Origin: Kalmanozyma brasiliensis GHG001
Lineage: Eukaryota > Basidiomycota > Ustilaginomycetes > Ustilaginales
Direction: 5' to 3'
Assembly: GCF_000497045.1 (NCBI RefSeq)
Contig: NW_015961954.1
Location: forward strand, 434,001-498,000
Length of the DNA: 64,000 nucleotides
Position 1 is the first letter of the stretch. Each line of letters starts with the position of its first letter. Position numbers and translations under genes: made by a program. This document shows, in pieces, positions 7,477 to 18,701 of the stretch. Below the pieces are notes generated by a model. The model ran no database searches. It saw only the letters and a program-made list of their open reading frames with translations, and was not told the origin of the DNA.

Positions 7477-9924
7477 ATGCCGCCCAAATCATCCGCAAAG
7501 GGAGGCGGAAAGGCCACAGGTGGAGGCGCTTCGTCCAAACCCAAGTCGCAACACAACAGGGAGGAAGATCTGCAGCGAGAGCCATTGCAAGCTGTCGTGC
7601 TCGCCGACGCCTTCTCGAAACGATTGCATCCTTTGACCACCGACAAGCCAGCTTGTCTTCTGCCACTATGCAATGTGCCTCTACTCGACTGGACTTTGGA
7701 GAACCTCGCGCTTGCCGAAGTGGAGGAGATCTTCATCCTCGCCAGCCGCTTTTCGGATCAGATCAAGAAACATCTCGCATCGTCTTCCGCAAGGTACTCG
7801 CTGCCTAAGATCACCGTCATTGCCACTCCCGATGCCCAATCGCTCGGAGATGTAATGCGTGAGCTCGATAGCAAGCAAATCATTCGATCCGACTTCATCC
7901 TCATTCACGCCGATTCGGTTGCCAGCATGGATCTCGACAGCATTGTCGATGCACACAAGCGTCGCAGAAAAAGAGACAAGGACGCCATCATGACCATCTG
8001 CACCATGCCTGTCGGCAAGCGAAGCAGGACACGCGCTCCAGGCAATCTCTCGCTCTTCTTTGTTGAGCCTCACACCTCGCAGCTCGTCCACTACGCACCC
8101 GTGCCCGCAGCACCCAGGCTCAGGACCACCACTTTGCCCCTCGAGGTGTTCGACGAAGACGCGGCTGCCACCACCAACTCCCTCTCTCGTGGAGCTGAAG
8201 TCGACATCCGAAATGACCTTGTCGATTGCGGCATCGACATTTGCTCGGCAGATGTGCCACCTCTCTTCTCGGAGAACTTCGACTACCAGACGTTGCGTCA
8301 CGACTTTGTGCTCGGTATTCTCACCTCTGATCTGCTCGACAGCAAAATCTTCATCCACGTTGCGCCAACGGGTCCGCCTGCATCCTCCGTTCAAGTCGCC
8401 AGCTCTTCGTTCCCAGAGACGGTCGGCACATCCACGTACGGCCGTGGGTACGCAGCCCGTGTCAAGTCGCCGGCTGACTACGACGCCATCAGCAGAGATG
8501 TCATTGGTCAGTGGACGTACCCACTCGGACCAGCTGGTTACCTTCCCGGCGGTCAACGATACAACCCACGATCTGGTCTTCGCTTCCTCGGCGACAACGT
8601 CGTGCTGAGCCGCACGTGCCAGCTCGGCACGCATACCCTCGTAGGCTCGCAGTCCGAGATCGGTGACAAGGCCTCCCTCCAGCAGTCTGTCCTCGGATCC
8701 AACGTCAAGGTCGCCAGCCGCACCGCCATCTCTGGCTCGTACATCTGGGACAATGCCGCCATCGGTGCCGACTGTACGATCGAGCGCAGTATCATCGGCA
8801 AGAATGTCAGAATTCTCGACGGTGTTAAGATCAACAAGGGCTGCATTGTCGCCGACGGCTGTGTGGTCGGTCCCAATGTCGAGCTTGCTGCTTTTAGCAG
8901 GATAGCCAACAAGAAGTACAGAGCCGACGATTTTGACAGCGACAGTGAAGAAGAGGACCAGGACGACTCTTTGCGAGCCAGCGATGCCGCGTCACGGACG
9001 GCAGTGGAAGGCAAGGATGCCTTTTCGAAGGAGCTCGGAGCCCAAAGCGTCGGCTTCTTGTGGCCAGCGCTGGGTGACAAGGCAGCCAAGGGCGAAATCG
9101 ATGACGATTCGGACGCCTCCGACGAGGATGAAGACGAAGTTGACGTGATTGAGCGTTCGCACAATTTGCGGCTCATGCGACTCGGCGCCGATCTGGAAGA
9201 CATGCAGCTCTCTGACGCTCTTTCCGACGTCTCGTCAGTCGGTGTTGGGCGTGATTCGGACGACTCGGACGATGAAGACGCCTCTGACCTCGCCACAGAC
9301 GACTCGCTGTCCTCCTCGGACGACGACATGCTCGGCGAGTCGATGATGCTCGATGGCGAGACCAACGTCGAAAAGCAAGCCGCGGTCAAGCGTCTCAACG
9401 AGTTCCGCTCGGAAGCCACCGCCTCGCTCGAGCGCGCCTTCGAAGAGAACCACACGGTCGACGATGCCGCGATCGAACTCAAGACGCTCCGCATGGCCTC
9501 CAACGTGCCGCTCAAAGAGGTGCGCAAGACCGTCATCGGTTTCATCCTCACCAAGTGCGAACCGGACCAGCCGAAAGAGATGCTCAAGGTGCTCGACAAG
9601 TGGTGCCCGCTCATCTCGGTCGTTGCCGTCGACGATCAGATCGAGGCCCTGGCAACGGTGCAGAACTTCTGCGCAAGTCACGCCAAGTACTACAAGATCT
9701 TCATCCCGCTGCTCAAGAAGTTCTACAACGATGATGTGATTAGCGAGGAGAACATTGTGGGTTGGTGGAAGAGTCCACTGAGTAGGGTGACAGCGGAGGA
9801 GGTGGGTGGCGAGAAGAACTTGGCGCTGAGGAAGGCAGCGGAGGAAGTGATCAGGTACATCTTGGAGAGCCAGGAGAGCTCGGATGAGGACGATGATGAG
9901 GACGACGAAGATGAATCGGATTGA
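7477..9924 (+). CDS. GCD6: Translation initiation factor eIF2B epsilon subunit
   Basis: 815 residues, single exon. Order of domains: N-terminal nucleotidyltransferase-like fold (about residues 28-300; LADAFSKRLHPLT, CLLPLCNVPLLDW), a left-handed beta-helix of hexapeptide repeats (about 390-475; SYIWDNAAIG, RSIIGKNVRI), an acidic linker (about 480-620 with several D/E/S blocks) and a C-terminal W2/eIF5C-type HEAT domain (about 635-800) ending in the aromatic NIVGWWKSP segment and an acidic tail. eIF2B epsilon is the catalytic GDP-GTP exchange subunit for eIF2; the W2 domain binds eIF2beta. Phosphorylated eIF2 inhibits it, which triggers Gcn4-type translational control. About 100 residues longer than the yeast protein, mainly in the acidic linker. 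Converges on RPC53 with 111 bases between stops. Confidence 0.95.
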   Translation: MPPKSSAKGGGKATGGGASSKPKSQHNREEDLQREPLQAVVLADAFSKRLHPLTTDKPACLLPLCNVPLLDWTLENLALAEVEEIFILASRFSDQIKKHLASSSARYSLPKITVIATPDAQSLGDVMRELDSKQIIRSDFILIHADSVASMDLDSIVDAHKRRRKRDKDAIMTICTMPVGKRSRTRAPGNLSLFFVEPHTSQLVHYAPVPAAPRLRTTTLPLEVFDEDAAATTNSLSRGAEVDIRNDLVDCGIDICSADVPPLFSENFDYQTLRHDFVLGILTSDLLDSKIFIHVAPTGPPASSVQVASSSFPETVGTSTYGRGYAARVKSPADYDAISRDVIGQWTYPLGPAGYLPGGQRYNPRSGLRFLGDNVVLSRTCQLGTHTLVGSQSEIGDKASLQQSVLGSNVKVASRTAISGSYIWDNAAIGADCTIERSIIGKNVRILDGVKINKGCIVADGCVVGPNVELAAFSRIANKKYRADDFDSDSEEEDQDDSLRASDAASRTAVEGKDAFSKELGAQSVGFLWPALGDKAAKGEIDDDSDASDEDEDEVDVIERSHNLRLMRLGADLEDMQLSDALSDVSSVGVGRDSDDSDDEDASDLATDDSLSSSDDDMLGESMMLDGETNVEKQAAVKRLNEFRSEATASLERAFEENHTVDDAAIELKTLRMASNVPLKEVRKTVIGFILTKCEPDQPKEMLKVLDKWCPLISVVAVDDQIEALATVQNFCASHAKYYKIFIPLLKKFYNDDVISEENIVGWWKSPLSRVTAEEVGGEKNLALRKAAEEVIRYILESQESSDEDDDEDDEDESD

Positions 9925-10035
9925 TGGGTTGTCACAGAAGAATGCAATACTTCAATTGATTGCACAGACGGACTGTGTGCATGTGCGTGACATATTGAGA
10001 AGGCGTGAATGGATTGCATTGCGCTGCTCCACAAA

Positions 10036-11676
10036 TCACCTCCCGCCAACGCCCCCAATCCCACCGCCATACTTGGCCCTCTCGGCCTCGATCTTCCTCT
10101 GCTCCTCCTCTCGTCTCTTGTCCTCCTTCGCCCTCTCCTCCTCGTCATGCAGCTTGATATCGTTCAGCATGCAATCCAGCTCGGGACTAACGATGAACTT
10201 CCTATGCAGCTCTCCCAGACTCGTCGCTGTCCGGTTGCTCGGATCCAACAGCATCACCTGCTGCAAGAATGTGCTCTGAGAACCACCCGTGACTTCCATG
10301 ACAAGCTCGCCGAAGCGGAGGAAGACGCGGCCGTCACGGTAGACGTCCAGCTTGCCCACGAGGCCCTCATGTTGGTTATTCGTAGTGAGTTTGGTCTTCT
10401 TGTCTTCGTCGGCAGAGTCGATGGCTGAATCGGCATCGGAGTCGATTTCGGAGCTGGGTAGTTCGTCCTTGACGGCTTGACCTGCTCCTCCGGCGGTGCC
10501 TTCGGCGAAGGAGACGGTGCGCCGCTTGCCGGTGACTGCTGCTGTTGAGGGCTCCGCAGTGGCTGCTGCGTCCGTAGCGTCTGCCTTGTTCGCCTTGAGC
10601 GCCCTAAACTTGGGGAAGAGCTGGGGGAATTGGAACAGATAGAGCCGGTTTTCGGGATTGGCATCATCGTCATCATGAAAGACAAAGTCGTCCACGAGAT
10701 CGTCCATAAGCTCTTCACCTTCGCTCTCGCTGAGATCCAACGCATCGGCGCTGTTGACTTGCGGCCCATCCCCCGGCTGTGGCGTCGCTGAAGCGCTCAG
10801 AACAGATGCTGACCTCGGATCGAGCTCTCCCATCGCATCATCGTCATCCTCCGACTTGACACGCACGGCCGAACCGCCGGCCTCGCGCTCATCCTTGAGC
10901 ATGCGTCCCTCCATCTTCTTCTGCCGAGCCGTCGCAGCTTTTTGCTTGTCCTTCTTGGTCTCCTTCTCTGCGACCCTGGGAAGCGCACGAGGTGCGAGAT
11001 CGTCCAAAATGTGGACCTCGTCCATGTCGACAATCTCCACGCCGCCATCCTCTGGATCCGAGTACTGCTCTGCGTCTTTGAGCTTATCTGGATTGCGATA
11101 CGCGGCTCTGTCGGGATCCGCCTTAGTTGAGGTGCTGCTTGTGCTTGGGTCTTTGCTGCCAGACGGGGTGAGACTGGAGCCTCCCGGACCTGTTGGAGCG
11201 ACCTTCTTTCCGGCAGCCCGCGTCGATGGACCCAGAGCGAACGGTCCAGACGCTGTCATCTGCGCTGCTTGTCTTGGTGGGCGGGCGCCGCCGCGACCCC
11301 GACCTCGACTACCACTTCTTGTGAGTGGTGTGGACAATGGTGTTGCGGATGCGGTCTCGGCTGCAGCGGCGGACGTTGGCGCGGGAGATTCGGATGCTTT
11401 GCGACGCTGTGGCATGACAGGGCGGAATGACATACGGGTGCCTGACCCTGGACCTGCGGCACCTGGTGCACCGGGAGCAGGAGAAGCATACGAGGATCTC
11501 GATGGCACCATAGATGCGCCTGAAGCGCTGCGTGTGGATGCTCCGCGCAATGAGGGTGCGCCGCGCAAAGCAGGCATGCCTCGAAGCGGTCGTCCGCTTG
11601 TGCGGCTCGGAGGCGCGCCATCGTTGGCCTGACCAGACGACGAGGAGCCCGAAGGCTGTTGAGAGGGATCGGACAT
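10036..11676 (-). CDS. RPC53: RNA polymerase III subunit C53/RPC4
   Basis: 546 residues, single exon. The C-terminal region carries the conserved RPC4 block (LYLFQFPQLFPKF near residue 345; GLVGKLDVYRDGRVFLRFGE near 450 followed by FLQQVMLLD), while the N-terminal 130 residues are Ser/Pro/Gly/Arg-rich and look disordered; the middle is Lys/Glu-rich and acidic. C53 forms a heterodimer with C37 that attaches to Pol III near the active site and is needed for termination and reinitiation on tRNA genes. Length is above the yeast protein (about 420) because of the low-complexity N-terminus. It diverges from PGK1 across about 530 bases. The window also holds five Pol III templates, which is context, not proof of any link. 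Confidence 0.93.
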   Translation of the reverse strand: MSDPSQQPSGSSSSGQANDGAPPSRTSGRPLRGMPALRGAPSLRGASTRSASGASMVPSRSSYASPAPGAPGAAGPGSGTRMSFRPVMPQRRKASESPAPTSAAAAETASATPLSTPLTRSGSRGRGRGGARPPRQAAQMTASGPFALGPSTRAAGKKVAPTGPGGSSLTPSGSKDPSTSSTSTKADPDRAAYRNPDKLKDAEQYSDPEDGGVEIVDMDEVHILDDLAPRALPRVAEKETKKDKQKAATARQKKMEGRMLKDEREAGGSAVRVKSEDDDDAMGELDPRSASVLSASATPQPGDGPQVNSADALDLSESEGEELMDDLVDDFVFHDDDDANPENRLYLFQFPQLFPKFRALKANKADATDAAATAEPSTAAVTGKRRTVSFAEGTAGGAGQAVKDELPSSEIDSDADSAIDSADEDKKTKLTTNNQHEGLVGKLDVYRDGRVFLRFGELVMEVTGGSQSTFLQQVMLLDPSNRTATSLGELHRKFIVSPELDCMLNDIKLHDEEERAKEDKRREEEQRKIEAERAKYGGGIGGVGGR

Positions 11677-12209
11677 GGTTTCCGATTCAGAAGCTGACGC
11701 CGTTGCAACAGAGGCCAGGAAGAGAGCTGATGGAGAAGGTCAAGGAGCGCTGCGTGGTGTTCAGTGGGTCATGCAACACAAGCGAAAGCTGCTCGAAAAA
11801 ACCCAGGCTTGGTGAATCTTCTAAACCGACTTCCGAAGCAGACCCTGAGCCCGATGTGGCCAAAGCAGATCGAGCGATCCAGTATGGCAGCCCAACAAAA
11901 CCAGAGCCAAGCAAAGGGCGATGAGCCCCGCCCTTCTCAACATCGATAAAGAGGAAAAAGAAGAAAATCGAAGCCAAAAGGCTGGATCGGGAGACCATTT
12001 TTGCGCACGGTGCTGCGCTGTTGCTCCACTTCTCAACGCCTTTTCACGATCTGGCAGCTGTCTCGCATCTTTCCGCCCACAGCTCTGGCTCGTGTGTGGA
12101 AGCGTTTGGACCCGTAACCTGCCGTGCGTTCTTCGTATCGACTCTTCTTTCCACCACATCCGTCACCATCCCTCATACATATCCTTCATCCAAGAACACT
12201 TCCGCAAAC
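11677..12209. promoter_or_regulatory. Divergent promoter, RPC53 / PGK1
   Basis: 533 bases between the two start codons. The PGK1 side ends in a long pyrimidine-rich leader (about 12120-12200) typical of highly expressed fungal genes. No recognised RNA gene or repeat. Confidence 0.6.
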
Positions 12210-13460
12210 ATGTCTCTCTCTAGCAAGCTTGGCATTACCGATGTCGATCTCAAGGACAAGAAGGTCCTGATCCGTGTCGACTTCAACGTCCCTATGGACG
12301 GCGACAAGATCACCAACAACCAGCGTATCGTCGCTGCCCTCCCCACCATCAAGTATGCTATCGAGCAGCAGGCCAAGGCCGTCGTGCTCATGTCGCACAT
12401 GGGCCGTCCTGATGGCAAGCCCGTTCCCAAGTACTCGCTCAAGCCCGTCGCCGCCGAGGTCTCGAAGCTGCTCAACAAGGATGTCGAGTTCCTCCCCGAC
12501 TGTGTTGGCCCCGAGACCGAGAAGGCCGTCGAGTCTGCTTCTGGCGGCAAGATTTTCTTGCTCGAGAACCTCCGATACCACGTCGAGGAGGAGGGCAAGG
12601 GCAAGGACGAGTCCGGCGAAAAGGTCAAGGCCGACCCCAAGAAGGTCGAGGAGTTCCGTGCCAGCCTCACCAAGCTCGGTGACGTCTACATCAACGATGC
12701 CTTTGGTACCGCTCACCGTGCTCACTCGTCCATGGTCGGTGTCCAGCTGCCTCAGCGCGCTGCCGGTTTCCTCATGAAGAAGGAGCTCGAGTTCTTTGCC
12801 AAGGCGCTCGAGAGCCCCGAGCGACCCTTCCTCGCCATCCTCGGCGGTGCCAAGGTGTCGGACAAGATCCAGCTCATCGACAACATGCTCGACAAGGTCA
12901 ACTCGCTCATCATCTGCGGTGGTATGGCCTTCACCTTCAAGAAGACGCTCGACAATGTCAAGATCGGCACCTCGCTCTTTGACGAGGACGGATCCAAAAA
13001 GGTTGCCGAGCTCGTCGAGAAGGCCAAGAAGAACAACGTCGAGCTCGTCTTCCCCGTCGACTACGTCACCGCCGACAAGTTTGCCAAGGACGCCCAGACC
13101 GGGTCCGCTACCGACTCGGAAGGCATCCCCGATGGCTGGATGGGTCTCGACGCCGGCGAGCAGTCGCGCAAGAAGTTCCACGAGACCATCGTCAAAGCCA
13201 AGACCATCCTCTGGAACGGCCCCGCTGGTGTCTTTGAGTTTGACAACTTTGCCGGCGGCTCCAAGGCCATGCTCGACGCCTGCCTCGAGGCCGAGAAGAA
13301 CGGTTCGACTGTTATCGTCGGTGGTGGTGACACTGCTACCGTCGTAGCCAAGTACGGCGCCGAGGAGGGCATCTCGCACTGCTCGACCGGTGGTGGTGCT
13401 TCGCTCGAGCTGCTCGAGGGCAAGACCCTGCCAGGTGTCAAGGAGCTCTCTGAGAAGTGA
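12210..13460 (+). CDS. PGK1: Phosphoglycerate kinase
   Basis: 416 residues, exactly the usual PGK length, intronless. Motifs in order: [13 protein letters not shown] (residues about 17-30, substrate-binding Asp/Asn), [10 protein letters not shown] (about 62-71), [12 protein letters not shown] (about 115), [15 protein letters not shown] (about 160), GGAKVSDKI (about 213), WNGPAGVFE (about 335) and the nucleotide-binding GGGDTATV plus [14 protein letters not shown] near the C-terminus. It transfers phosphate from 1,3-bisphosphoglycerate to ADP in cytosolic glycolysis. The frame extends upstream to 12021, but the PGK fold begins at MSLSSKLGI, so 12210 is the start. Codon use is strongly biased to C-ending codons, in line with high expression. 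Confidence 0.98.
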   Translation: MSLSSKLGITDVDLKDKKVLIRVDFNVPMDGDKITNNQRIVAALPTIKYAIEQQAKAVVLMSHMGRPDGKPVPKYSLKPVAAEVSKLLNKDVEFLPDCVGPETEKAVESASGGKIFLLENLRYHVEEEGKGKDESGEKVKADPKKVEEFRASLTKLGDVYINDAFGTAHRAHSSMVGVQLPQRAAGFLMKKELEFFAKALESPERPFLAILGGAKVSDKIQLIDNMLDKVNSLIICGGMAFTFKKTLDNVKIGTSLFDEDGSKKVAELVEKAKKNNVELVFPVDYVTADKFAKDAQTGSATDSEGIPDGWMGLDAGEQSRKKFHETIVKAKTILWNGPAGVFEFDNFAGGSKAMLDACLEAEKNGSTVIVGGGDTATVVAKYGAEEGISHCSTGGGASLELLEGKTLPGVKELSEK

Positions 13461-13657
13461 ATCGCACGCCCCAACAGCAAGCTGTAAGAAGTTTCCATGG
13501 CACGACTGCAATACAAGCGACTGTCAATGCTCAGAAAGCTGACCGTGTACCTCGTGTGATTGCGTGAAGCGGCGCTGCGGATGTTGCGTGACTGATCTGA
13601 AACGAAGGATGGCAGCGAGCAGCGAGAAGAGAGCTCAATCGATGCACGAATTATTAC

Positions 13658-13670
13658 TATATATACGCAA
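13658..13670 (+). promoter_or_regulatory. TATA/GCAA block upstream of tRNA-Val copy 1
   Basis: TATATATACGCAA; the 9-mer TATACGCAA starts 31 nt before the tRNA, the identical sequence and distance as at the plus-strand tRNA-Arg (18348). Likely Pol III upstream promoter. Confidence 0.55.
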
Positions 13671-13692
13671 TGCAGGGATATTGATGTATATA

Positions 13693-13795
13693 GGTTTCTT
13701 GGCGCAGTTGGTTAGCGCGTCTCCTTAACAATTCTGGTCTCTCAGATCGTTAGGGCTTACGGAGGAGGTCGCCGGTTCGAACCCGGCAGAAATCA
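13693..13795 (+). tRNA. tRNA-Val (AAC), with intron, copy 1
   Basis: Acceptor GGTTTCT (13693-13699) pairs with AGAAATC (13788-13794), discriminator A. D stem GCGC/GCGC; T arm GCCGG-TTCGAAC-CCGGC (13771-13787). Anticodon stem TCTCC (13720-13724) with GGAGG (13761-13765); loop TTAACA gives AAC at 13727-13729. A 29-nt intron follows position 37 (about 13731-13759). Ends of the mature tRNA resemble yeast tRNA-Val(AAC). The intron contains GTTA, which can pair with TAAC of the anticodon loop as eukaryotic tRNA endonuclease substrates do. The mature sequence appears identical to the minus-strand copy at 18702-18802, but the introns differ. Confidence 0.9.
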
Positions 13796-13800
13796 TTTTT
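13796..13800 (+). terminator. Pol III T-run after tRNA-Val copy 1
   Basis: Five T residues directly after the discriminator base. Confidence 0.7.
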
Positions 13801-14320
13801 GCCGCTTTTTGTTCGACAAACACCTGCCTGGACTGCCTTTGGATGAAGTATGGAACACTCACCGATTGACCAGGGAAGGAAATGTGGAAGCGCGAAGGGG
13901 TGCCGCTTTCGCCGTATGTATGGCGGGATGCCAGGTAGATCATCTCGGATGAGGATGTTCGACCAACCAAAAGAGACGAGCTTTTTTGCTGCAGACGAGT
14001 CAGAGGTGCAGCCGAGGCAGATTTGCGCCTTGCACGGCGACTTGAACACGCGGCTTTCAGGCGAGTCTGGCAATTTGAACGGGAAAAAAAGGGTTTTGGA
14101 AGAATTGAGTTTGCCTGGAGGGACGGCTGGCTTGTGCTCCAAGAAGCGCAGAGAGAGCCTTATCAGTCGAGCCACCCACTTTCTTCCAGATCAACCACCA
14201 CCACCACCATCACACATAACTCAAGTCGACTCCTTGTCAATTGAGTCACATTGTCACTTCATCCTTCGAGATCTCAAAGCTACGAAACGCACACCTTCGC
14301 ATCCACAACCGCTGCACAAC
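13801..14320. promoter_or_regulatory. ARG1 upstream region
   Basis: About 520 bases from the tRNA-Val terminator to the ARG1 ATG. Contains a TGAGTCA site (listed separately), a CCA/CAC repeat-like run near 14195-14215, and a CA-rich leader before the start. No gene of its own. Confidence 0.6.
14242..14248 (+). promoter_or_regulatory. Gcn4/bZIP-type site upstream of ARG1
   Basis: TGAGTCA, the perfect AP-1/Gcn4 heptamer, 79 nt upstream of the ARG1 ATG. Arginine genes are classical targets of amino-acid starvation control in fungi; regulation here is inferred. Confidence 0.5.
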
Positions 14321-15195
14321 ATGCCAGGACAGACCGGAAAGGTGCTTTTGGCCTACTCTGGTGGACTCGGTAAGTAGTCCGGGAACCATTCCGGAAGCGA
14401 CTTCATTGACGCAGCTGTCATCGCCTGCTTGTCCCTCCTCGTGCGGGGTTCGGGCCATGTTGGACAGCTGTCGACCGAGATCGCTGGACCCTGCGCAACG
14501 CCGCATTGCTACCTCATCGACACCATCGCTGACCATACCATCTGCCTCTTCTGCTACAACTCGTATCCCTACGACCGACGATTTGCGATTTGCCTTGCGC
14601 TTTTCGCCCGCCCTTCGCGTGACTCGAAATTTTTTTCGCGCCCCCCTTTGGAATTTTTCCCGTGGTCGGTCCCTGACCGTGCGCCGCCGCCAAATTTGTT
14701 CCCGAACGGACCCGTCGCTATCCCGATCATCCTCGCTCGACCTGCGCAATGCACACTGCTTCTGGCGATGCATTTCATTGCTGGCTTGTCAATGTTGCCG
14801 TCGTCGCTGCGCTGGATGCCCGCGTGACCATGATAACCGCCATGCCCACACGCGACTGCGACTTGGCTTCTTGCTTGGCCTCCGACAGACACGTCCACTA
14901 TCCTCGCATGGCTCATTGACGAGGGCTACGATGTCATTGCCTTCATGGCCGACGTCGGTCAGGAGGAGGACTTCGAGGCGGCTCGCTCCAAGGCGCTCAA
15001 GTGCGGTGCCAAGGACTTCATCCTCGCCGACCTCAAGCGCGAGTTCATCGAGGAGCTCATCTTCCCCGCCGTCCAGGCCAACGCCATCTACGAGGACGTC
15101 TATCTGCTCGGCACCTCGCTCGCCCGTCCCGTCATTGCCCGTGGCATGATCGAGGCTGCCGAGCAGACCGGCTGTCAGTACGTCTCGCACGGCTG

Positions 15196-15231
<36 letters not shown>

Positions 15232-16120
15232 CGCCTTTTACGGTCTCAAGCCCGACATCAAGGTCATCGCCCCGTGGCGAATCCCCGAGTTCTTCAACAA
15301 GTTTGCTGGCCGATCGGCATTGCTCGAGTACGCCGAGTCCAAGGGCATCCCCGTCACCCAGACCAAGGCCAAGCCGTGGTCGACCGACGAGAACCTCTTC
15401 CACATCTCGTACGAGGCCGGTATCCTCGAGGACCCAAACACCACGCCTCCCGCCGATATGTGGAAGCTCACCAAGAGCCCCGAGTCGGCGCCCGACACCC
15501 CGGAGCGCATCGTGATCGAGTTCAAGCAGGGTATCCCGTCCAAGGTCAAGGTTGGTTCGACGGGCAAGGAGCACACAGACCCGGTTGACGTTTTCCTCAC
15601 CCTCAACGCGCTCGCTCGCGAACACGGCATTGGCCGTATCGACATTGTCGAGAACCGCTTCATCGGCGTCAAGTCGCGAGGCTGCTACGAGTCGCCCGGT
15701 GCGACCATCCTCCGTGCCGCCCACTTGGACCTCGAGGGTCTCACGCTCGACCGCGAGGTGCGTCGCATCCGCGACCAGGTCATCACCCAAAAGTTCTCGG
15801 AACAGCTCTACTACGGCTTCTTCTTTTCGCCCGAATGCGAGTTTGTCCGCTCGTGCATCCCGCAGTCGCAAAAGACCGTCAATGGCCAGGTCAAGCTCGC
15901 GCTGTACAAGGGCAATGTTATCGTCGAGGGCCGAAGCTCCGAGGAGTTGCTCTACGATGAGAAGTTCACCTCGATGGACGAGCAGGGTGGCTTCGACTCG
16001 GCCGCCACCAGCGGGTTTATTACGGTTCAGGCTATTCGCCTGCGCCGATACGGTCTCGGCCTCAGCGAGAGGGGTCAGGCTGGTTCGGATCGCGACACTG
16101 CCTACGCTATCCGAAAGTGA
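14321..16120 (+). CDS. ARG1: Argininosuccinate synthase (one intron)
   Basis: Exon 1 14321-14369, intron 14370-14888 (GTAAGT...ACAG, 519 nt, phase 1), exon 2 14889-16120; 426 residues, near the usual 420. Joining the exons restores the ATP pyrophosphatase loop: exon 1 ends in LLAYSGGL plus the first base of Asp and exon 2 continues as DTSTILAWL. Further motifs are FMADVGQEEDFE, HGCTGKGNDQVRFE (citrulline/aspartate site), SYEAGILEDP and ENRFIGVKSRGCYE. The enzyme joins citrulline and aspartate using ATP in the cytosol, the penultimate step of arginine synthesis. The intron splits the ATP-binding motif and is much longer than the other coding introns here except that of the CYSTM gene. A Gcn4-type site lies just upstream. 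Confidence 0.96.
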
Positions 16121-16321
16121 GCGGTGCCGCCTTTCGACCTTGTGCATACATTTCACCTGTAGCTCCTGAAAGAGCGTCTACAATAGCATTCATTTCTCGA
16201 CCCTGTGTTCTGATTGTGAGGCGACCCAGAAGGAATGATTGAGCAGATCGAAGCAGCAGAAGCGTGCAGACAGACCGGTCTCGAACAAACAGGTTTTGAC
16301 AAGGCAAGGGTTTGAAGGAGC

Positions 16322-16330
16322 AAAAAAAAA
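16322..16330 (-). terminator. Pol III T-run after tRNA-Arg copy 1
   Basis: Nine T residues on the minus strand, five bases beyond the discriminator base. Confidence 0.7.
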
Positions 16331-16335
16331 TAATG

Positions 16336-16452
16336 TGACCAGCCTGGGGCTCGAACCCAGAATCTCCTGATTATACCTGGCGCCTCTCTTAAGGGTGGAT
16401 GAAACCACGGACGGGATCGTAGTCAGACGCCTTACCATTGGGCCAACCGGCC
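16336..16452 (-). tRNA. tRNA-Arg (ACG), with intron, copy 1
   Basis: On the minus strand: acceptor GGCCGGT (16452-16446) pairs with GCTGGTC (16343-16337) with three G-T wobbles, discriminator A at 16336; D stem GGCC/GGC-; T arm CTGGG-TTCGAGC-CCCAG; anticodon stem TCTGA with TCAGG; loop CTACGA gives ACG. The intron, about 45 nt at 16372-16416, contains CGT that could pair with the anticodon. The block G-TCTGA-CTACGA is the same as in human tRNA-Arg(ACG). The mature part appears identical to the plus-strand copy at 18379-18488, with a different intron. Lies just upstream of LYS12 in divergent orientation. Confidence 0.88.
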
Positions 16453-16475
16453 TTTGTTGTGGGCGGGGACAAGTA

Positions 16476-16489
16476 TTGCACACATTATT
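16476..16489 (-). promoter_or_regulatory. AATAAT/GCAA block upstream of tRNA-Arg copy 1
   Basis: Minus strand reads AATAATGTGTGCAA, ending 23 nt before the tRNA 5' end. The weakest TATA of the five, but the GCAA and its distance agree. Confidence 0.45.
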
Positions 16490-16595
16490 GTAGCTATCCC
16501 ATTCTTTTGACCTGCTTTCATCCCGCACACCCCCTACGCATCGGCGCAGGCAGCTGCTTGAGAAGAAAGCAGATGGGAGCTTCGGGAAATTGCCG

Positions 16596-17972
<1,377 letters not shown>

Positions 17973-18378
17973 AGAGCCCGGCTCGAAGGAGGAGACCGGT
18001 GGTGAGCATGTAGTCGTTGGCATGAATCAAAAGAGCGCAAATTGCAGAAGGGTTTGTCCTCGTTCCAAAAGCTCCATCATCCCAGACGTGTGCGCATGCG
18101 AGTGTGAGCTGAAGCAGGACATCCTGAGCTGAGTGGATCCTATTAGACTTGCGATGCGTCAGGACGGACTCGCTTCTGGGCACGTTGCATCTCTGAGTGC
18201 CCCCATCTTGCGCAGTCGCATGTTTGGACGGGGCGCGCATGCCGCACGCCTGCCTGTCCACATCCCCGCCACAGCATGAAACGGCATGCATCTTCATCTA
18301 GTGTGCTCGCCGACAATCAAAGTGATGATAGCAAACAAGGCGGAACATATACGCAACGTAGGAATGCAACCGCATCTT
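17973..18378. other. Intergenic, LYS12 to tRNA-Arg copy 2
   Basis: About 400 bases containing the LYS12 3' end and the tRNA upstream block. Nothing else recognised. Confidence 0.55.
18347..18356 (+). promoter_or_regulatory. TATA/GCAA block upstream of tRNA-Arg copy 2
   Basis: ATATACGCAA; TATACGCAA starts 31 nt upstream of the tRNA, matching tRNA-Val copy 1 in sequence and spacing. Confidence 0.55.
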
Positions 18379-18488
18379 GGCCGGTTGGCCCAATGGTAAG
18401 GCGTCTGACTACGATGACTCTGTGTGGTAAATCCCATACTGAAGGCAGTTTAATCAGGAGATTCTGGGTTCGAGCCCCAGGCTGGTCA
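18379..18488 (+). tRNA. tRNA-Arg (ACG), with intron, copy 2
   Basis: Acceptor GGCCGGT (18379-18385) with GCTGGTC (18481-18487), discriminator A. Anticodon stem TCTGA (18404-18408) with TCAGG (18454-18458); ACG at 18411-18413; T arm CTGGG-TTCGAGC-CCCAG (18464-18480). A 38-nt intron sits at about 18415-18452. Same mature sequence as copy 1 by eye, with an unrelated-looking intron. It converges with the minus-strand tRNA-Val copy 2, 213 bases downstream. Confidence 0.88.
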
Positions 18489-18493
18489 ATTTC

Positions 18494-18498
18494 TTTTT
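18494..18498 (+). terminator. Pol III T-run after tRNA-Arg copy 2
   Basis: Five T residues, six bases after the tRNA end; T-rich sequence continues beyond. Confidence 0.65.
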
Positions 18499-18696
18499 GC
18501 ATCTCTCTTTTCTTTTCCAGCATTTTTTTTTCCGTCTATTTGCGAATTTATTAACCCTCCTACCGTTCTTCAAACCGGCCTTCTCCCTCCCCCTCTTGTC
18601 CTGTTGTGACGAGCAAATTTCGAGACATCCATGGATACACGAAGCAAAAGATCGCCGCTCAGCATGTAACCGTCGTCGTGAGCAGCTGAGCGAGCC

Positions 18697-18701
18697 AAAA
18701 A
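18697..18701 (-). terminator. Pol III T-run after tRNA-Val copy 2
   Basis: Five T residues on the minus strand immediately after the discriminator base. Confidence 0.7.

Noticed and set aside
12186..13511. 441-codon minus-strand ORF opposite PGK1
   Set aside because: Result of strong codon bias in PGK1, which keeps the opposite frame open; no independent protein features.
14789..16156. 455-codon minus-strand ORF opposite ARG1
   Set aside because: Same codon-bias effect; Leu/Val/Glu/Gly-rich without motifs.
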